Of a stretch of 64,000 nucleotides of DNA, positions 61,131 to 64,000 are shown piece after piece. A program made the translations under genes and the position numbers. The notes beneath the pieces were generated by a model. That model made no database searches and was not told the DNA's origin. It saw nothing but the letters and a program-made list of their open reading frames with translations. Source of the DNA: Sindora glabra. Lineage: Eukaryota > Streptophyta > Magnoliopsida > Fabales > Fabaceae. Every line of letters starts with the position of its first letter. Positions within the stretch are counted from its first letter, which is position 1. The stretch lies in contig CM035229.1 of NCBI GenBank assembly GCA_020226215.1, positions 79,749,343 to 79,813,342 of the forward strand. The letters are read 5' to 3'.

Positions 61131-64000
61131 AATAAAATCTTGTATGTTCGGTAATATTTTGTATCCAACTTGAATGGTTTACTTTATTTTATTGTTAATT
61201 TATTCGTTTGCAATAATTCTTTTTGCATCCTCTTTCTAGACAGATCTTTAAGGGCTGGATAATGGATAATTGATAAACTATAATACGACATATATAATTA
61301 AATCACGTAATTTTTGGATTCAATTTATACACATTATTATAAAAATTACTTGCAAATCTTCGTATAAAATGTCTCCCCGTTAAAATAAATAAATATCTTA
61401 CCTTTGATTAATTCTAAAAAAAATTAATAATTAAAACACCACAAAATCAAAAAGTGATTCTACCAGCTGCAGTCATGATTAACGCCATTACTTGGGTTGT
61501 TGGTTTAATAACGTCAGTTGTTTAAAATCTTGTACTATGTGGGGCAATGTATGACTTGATTTTTCAGAAATTAATTAGTGAAAATTACAGAAATATCAAG
61601 ATAGGCAGTTAGCTTCATTCAATTTCATCACATAGATATACTATTACATTTCAATCCTCTTTTTTTTTTTTCTTGTCATTTTTTAATAAATAAAAATATA
61701 AATTTTATTCTTAAACTTACTTTTTTTTTTATCAAGATTCATAATTTTAAAAAAATTAATTATATATTTATTTCTTTTCAAAAAGCCATTCCAAGAAAAA
61801 GGAGAGTATCCTGTTACTCTCACTTTGATTAAGTAGTGGATTCAGATTCATGAAACAAGATAAAATAAAAAATAATAATAGATAGGATTTTGGATCTAAT
61901 CAACTTTGGTTTATGAGCTGGATCATCGAAGTTCAAAACCTATCTAAGTGGTCGTGCTGACTCATCGCCACCTCCGTTCCACCCCTCTTGTGGTAGAAAA
62001 TGTGATTCATAAGAATTGTCAGAAACATTTTCCGCGAAGTTTATTTATTTGTTGTAAAAGAAAAAAAATAATTAAGGAGGCCTTTCAGGGAATTAATTAC
62101 TTCTTCCATTTATGTGTCATTTAAAATTAATAAATAAAAATTAAAAATAACAATAATTTTAATATAAAAATAAATTATAATTTATTAATATATTATTTAT
62201 TGAAAATTAATTAATAAATAAAATTATCAATTTTGTAGGGATAATATTTAAAATAATAATAAATACTATTTTAATTTTTAAAATAAAAAATACATAAAAA
62301 TATTTTTTAAATAATACTTAAAAAAAAAATCATTTGCAGCCACTCTGGGATACAAATTTGGGACTCACACTTTAGGAAAGAAAGAAGAATCGGGACCCGC
62401 AAAAGGCTGAACCCCAGGGCCCAACCCATCCTTATCTTTTACGAAACCAAAGGATAACGCATGGATGTTACTCTTGCTCGTGTAGTCGTACTTAGGATCA
62501 TTGCTTCAATCCCAAGTTTTTGTCTTTTTTGGTCTGTGAGAGAGGGCATTATTTCGGAAGAAATGAATCAGGGAGAAATTAAAGAAAAATTTTAAATTTT
62601 ATTTTTTATTTAGATAGGAAAAATAAAAAATATAAAAATAAAATATATGACTATTATAATTTAATATATTCAAATTTATTTATTTTTTTACTTTCTTTTC
62701 TATTCAAATTTTTTTAAAAAAATTCTTTTCTTTCCTTTTAATTTTCTCTCCATTCAAAACAACTCATACAAATTTTTAATATAATTTAATACATAATTTA
62801 AAAAAATTTAAGAGGCAGCCAGTCTACCATCCTAGTTATACAATAACATAGAATATATATTCTTTCTTGACATCTACACTTTTCTTTTTTGATAAATTAA
62901 TGAAATGGTGGTGAAGTAAAATATGCCTACAAACTACTAAATTGCATTTTTAATATTATGCATCATATTTGTTTACTTTATTAGTGAAAATAAAATATAA
63001 AATTATTATATTTTCAATAATTATCTATTAAAGTTTTTATTTACTATTTTTTAAATTTAATATTAAGATAATTATTATATTAAGTATAAGATAAAAAATA
63101 TTATATCTTAAATATATTGCTTGGTAATAATTTGCCATCAATTGATTGAATAAATTATTAATTTTTATTTCATCCTTATAATGATAAGGTGATGACATTT
63201 TATAAAAAAAACTTTATTTAAATTAATTTTAGTGATGTAGTATTAACAATCAAGCAATATTTTCTTTTATTAAATTAAAAAAATAAGTTTTGAGATTGTG
63301 TTGTAATACAACATGGTTTTAATAATTAGTATTGGTGCATATTATTTAACATTCCTTAATGGACTAATCAAGTTATTATTATATTCAATAATTAATTTTA
63401 TAATTTTTGGTATAATTTTAATATCCTAATTCTTTTGAAAAACTTATAGGTTAATTTGAATAATTATTACTAAAGTATAATTATTTTATATTGATTCATA
63501 AGTTTTTGAAATATTAATAAATATTTACAAGAATTGATTTTTAATTATTTTACATATTTACCGACCTAAAAGGAGTAAGTGTATATTATAATTAAAAATA
63601 AGTTTAATAAAATAATTTTTAATTATTTCATATAATGACCTACCTAAAAAGGATTGTTGTATGTTGTAATTAGAAATTAATTTAGTAAAATAAATTTATT
63701 TTATTATTGTATATTTTATCTACCAAAAGAGGATAAATTTATAATAATAATGTATTATCCTGATTAGTTTCAATTTTAGAAGTTTTTATGTACTATATTC
63801 TTTATCCAAAAGAGAGAATATAATAATATTTATATATTCTTAAGCATGATTATTTTACCCAAAACTAACATATTATATTTTAATTTTTTTCATAATCTCT
63901 TTTGTTGTAAATATATATATTATTAAACACATGGCATTCGTGAATTTTTTTATATCACTTTCACACATGATGTTTATACTTATAAATATTTTTATTTTAC
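61131..64000. other. AT-rich intergenic DNA to the right edge
   Basis: I recognised no gene, RNA or bounded element. A GC-richer patch at 62340-62560 has no open frame of note and could be part of an upstream region of a gene beyond the window, or a decayed sequence. The rest is homopolymer-rich. Confidence 0.4.

Noticed and set aside
62340..62560. GC-richer patch as a gene or RNA
   Set aside because: No open frame, tRNA box pattern or family motif could be found.

Overview
The window looks like AT-rich nuclear DNA of a flowering plant, probably a eudicot. The evidence is two spliced plant genes with GT-AG introns, two plant-specific families (CHX cation/H+ antiporter and PMT-type putative methyltransferase), and decayed plant-type transposons (hAT, CACTA, a DUF4283/zinc-knuckle element, MITE-like elements and a possible Helitron end). 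Nothing in it looks prokaryotic, organellar or viral, and I do not name a species.

Layout. 1-10.7 kb holds two diverged copies of one hAT (RICESLEEPER-type) transposase, both on the minus strand and about 7.2 kb apart; the first runs off the left edge and has a DUF4283/zinc-knuckle fossil in its 5' half. 11.3-14.8 kb is AT-rich and LTR-like at low confidence, and carries a well-delimited 302-bp hAT MITE. 17.2-25.3 kb is the gene island: a CHX antiporter (3 exons, 784 codons) and, 1.24 kb upstream on the same minus strand, a PMT15-18-like methyltransferase (6 exons, 642 codons). A foldback element with long inverted repeats sits in the interval between them, in the CHX upstream region. 25.4-39 kb is AT-rich intergenic DNA with diverged direct repeats and no convincing gene.

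39-58.8 kb is transposon-dense: a minisatellite, a decayed hAT of the BED/DUF659 class, then two CACTA (En/Spm) transposase copies in direct tandem. Each CACTA copy ends at the same type of terminus and is followed by the same flanking repeat and the same TGTAACATCC sequence, so the arrangement reads as a segmental tandem duplication. One copy has since gained about 1.6 kb. A possible 4.5-kb LTR-like block and a Helitron-like 3' terminus follow. 59-64 kb is AT-rich with no recognised feature.

The two live genes show no operon-like link. CHX is a predicted endomembrane monovalent cation/proton antiporter; PMT is a predicted Golgi type II membrane protein of the kind tied to pectin/cell-wall matrix methylation. 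All transposase sequence is broken, and many breaks are C-to-T type stops (mostly Trp to stop), as expected for methylated silenced transposons. I found no convincing previously undescribed system; the most informative structures are the tandem CACTA duplication, the MITE upstream of CHX and the repeat shared by three loci.
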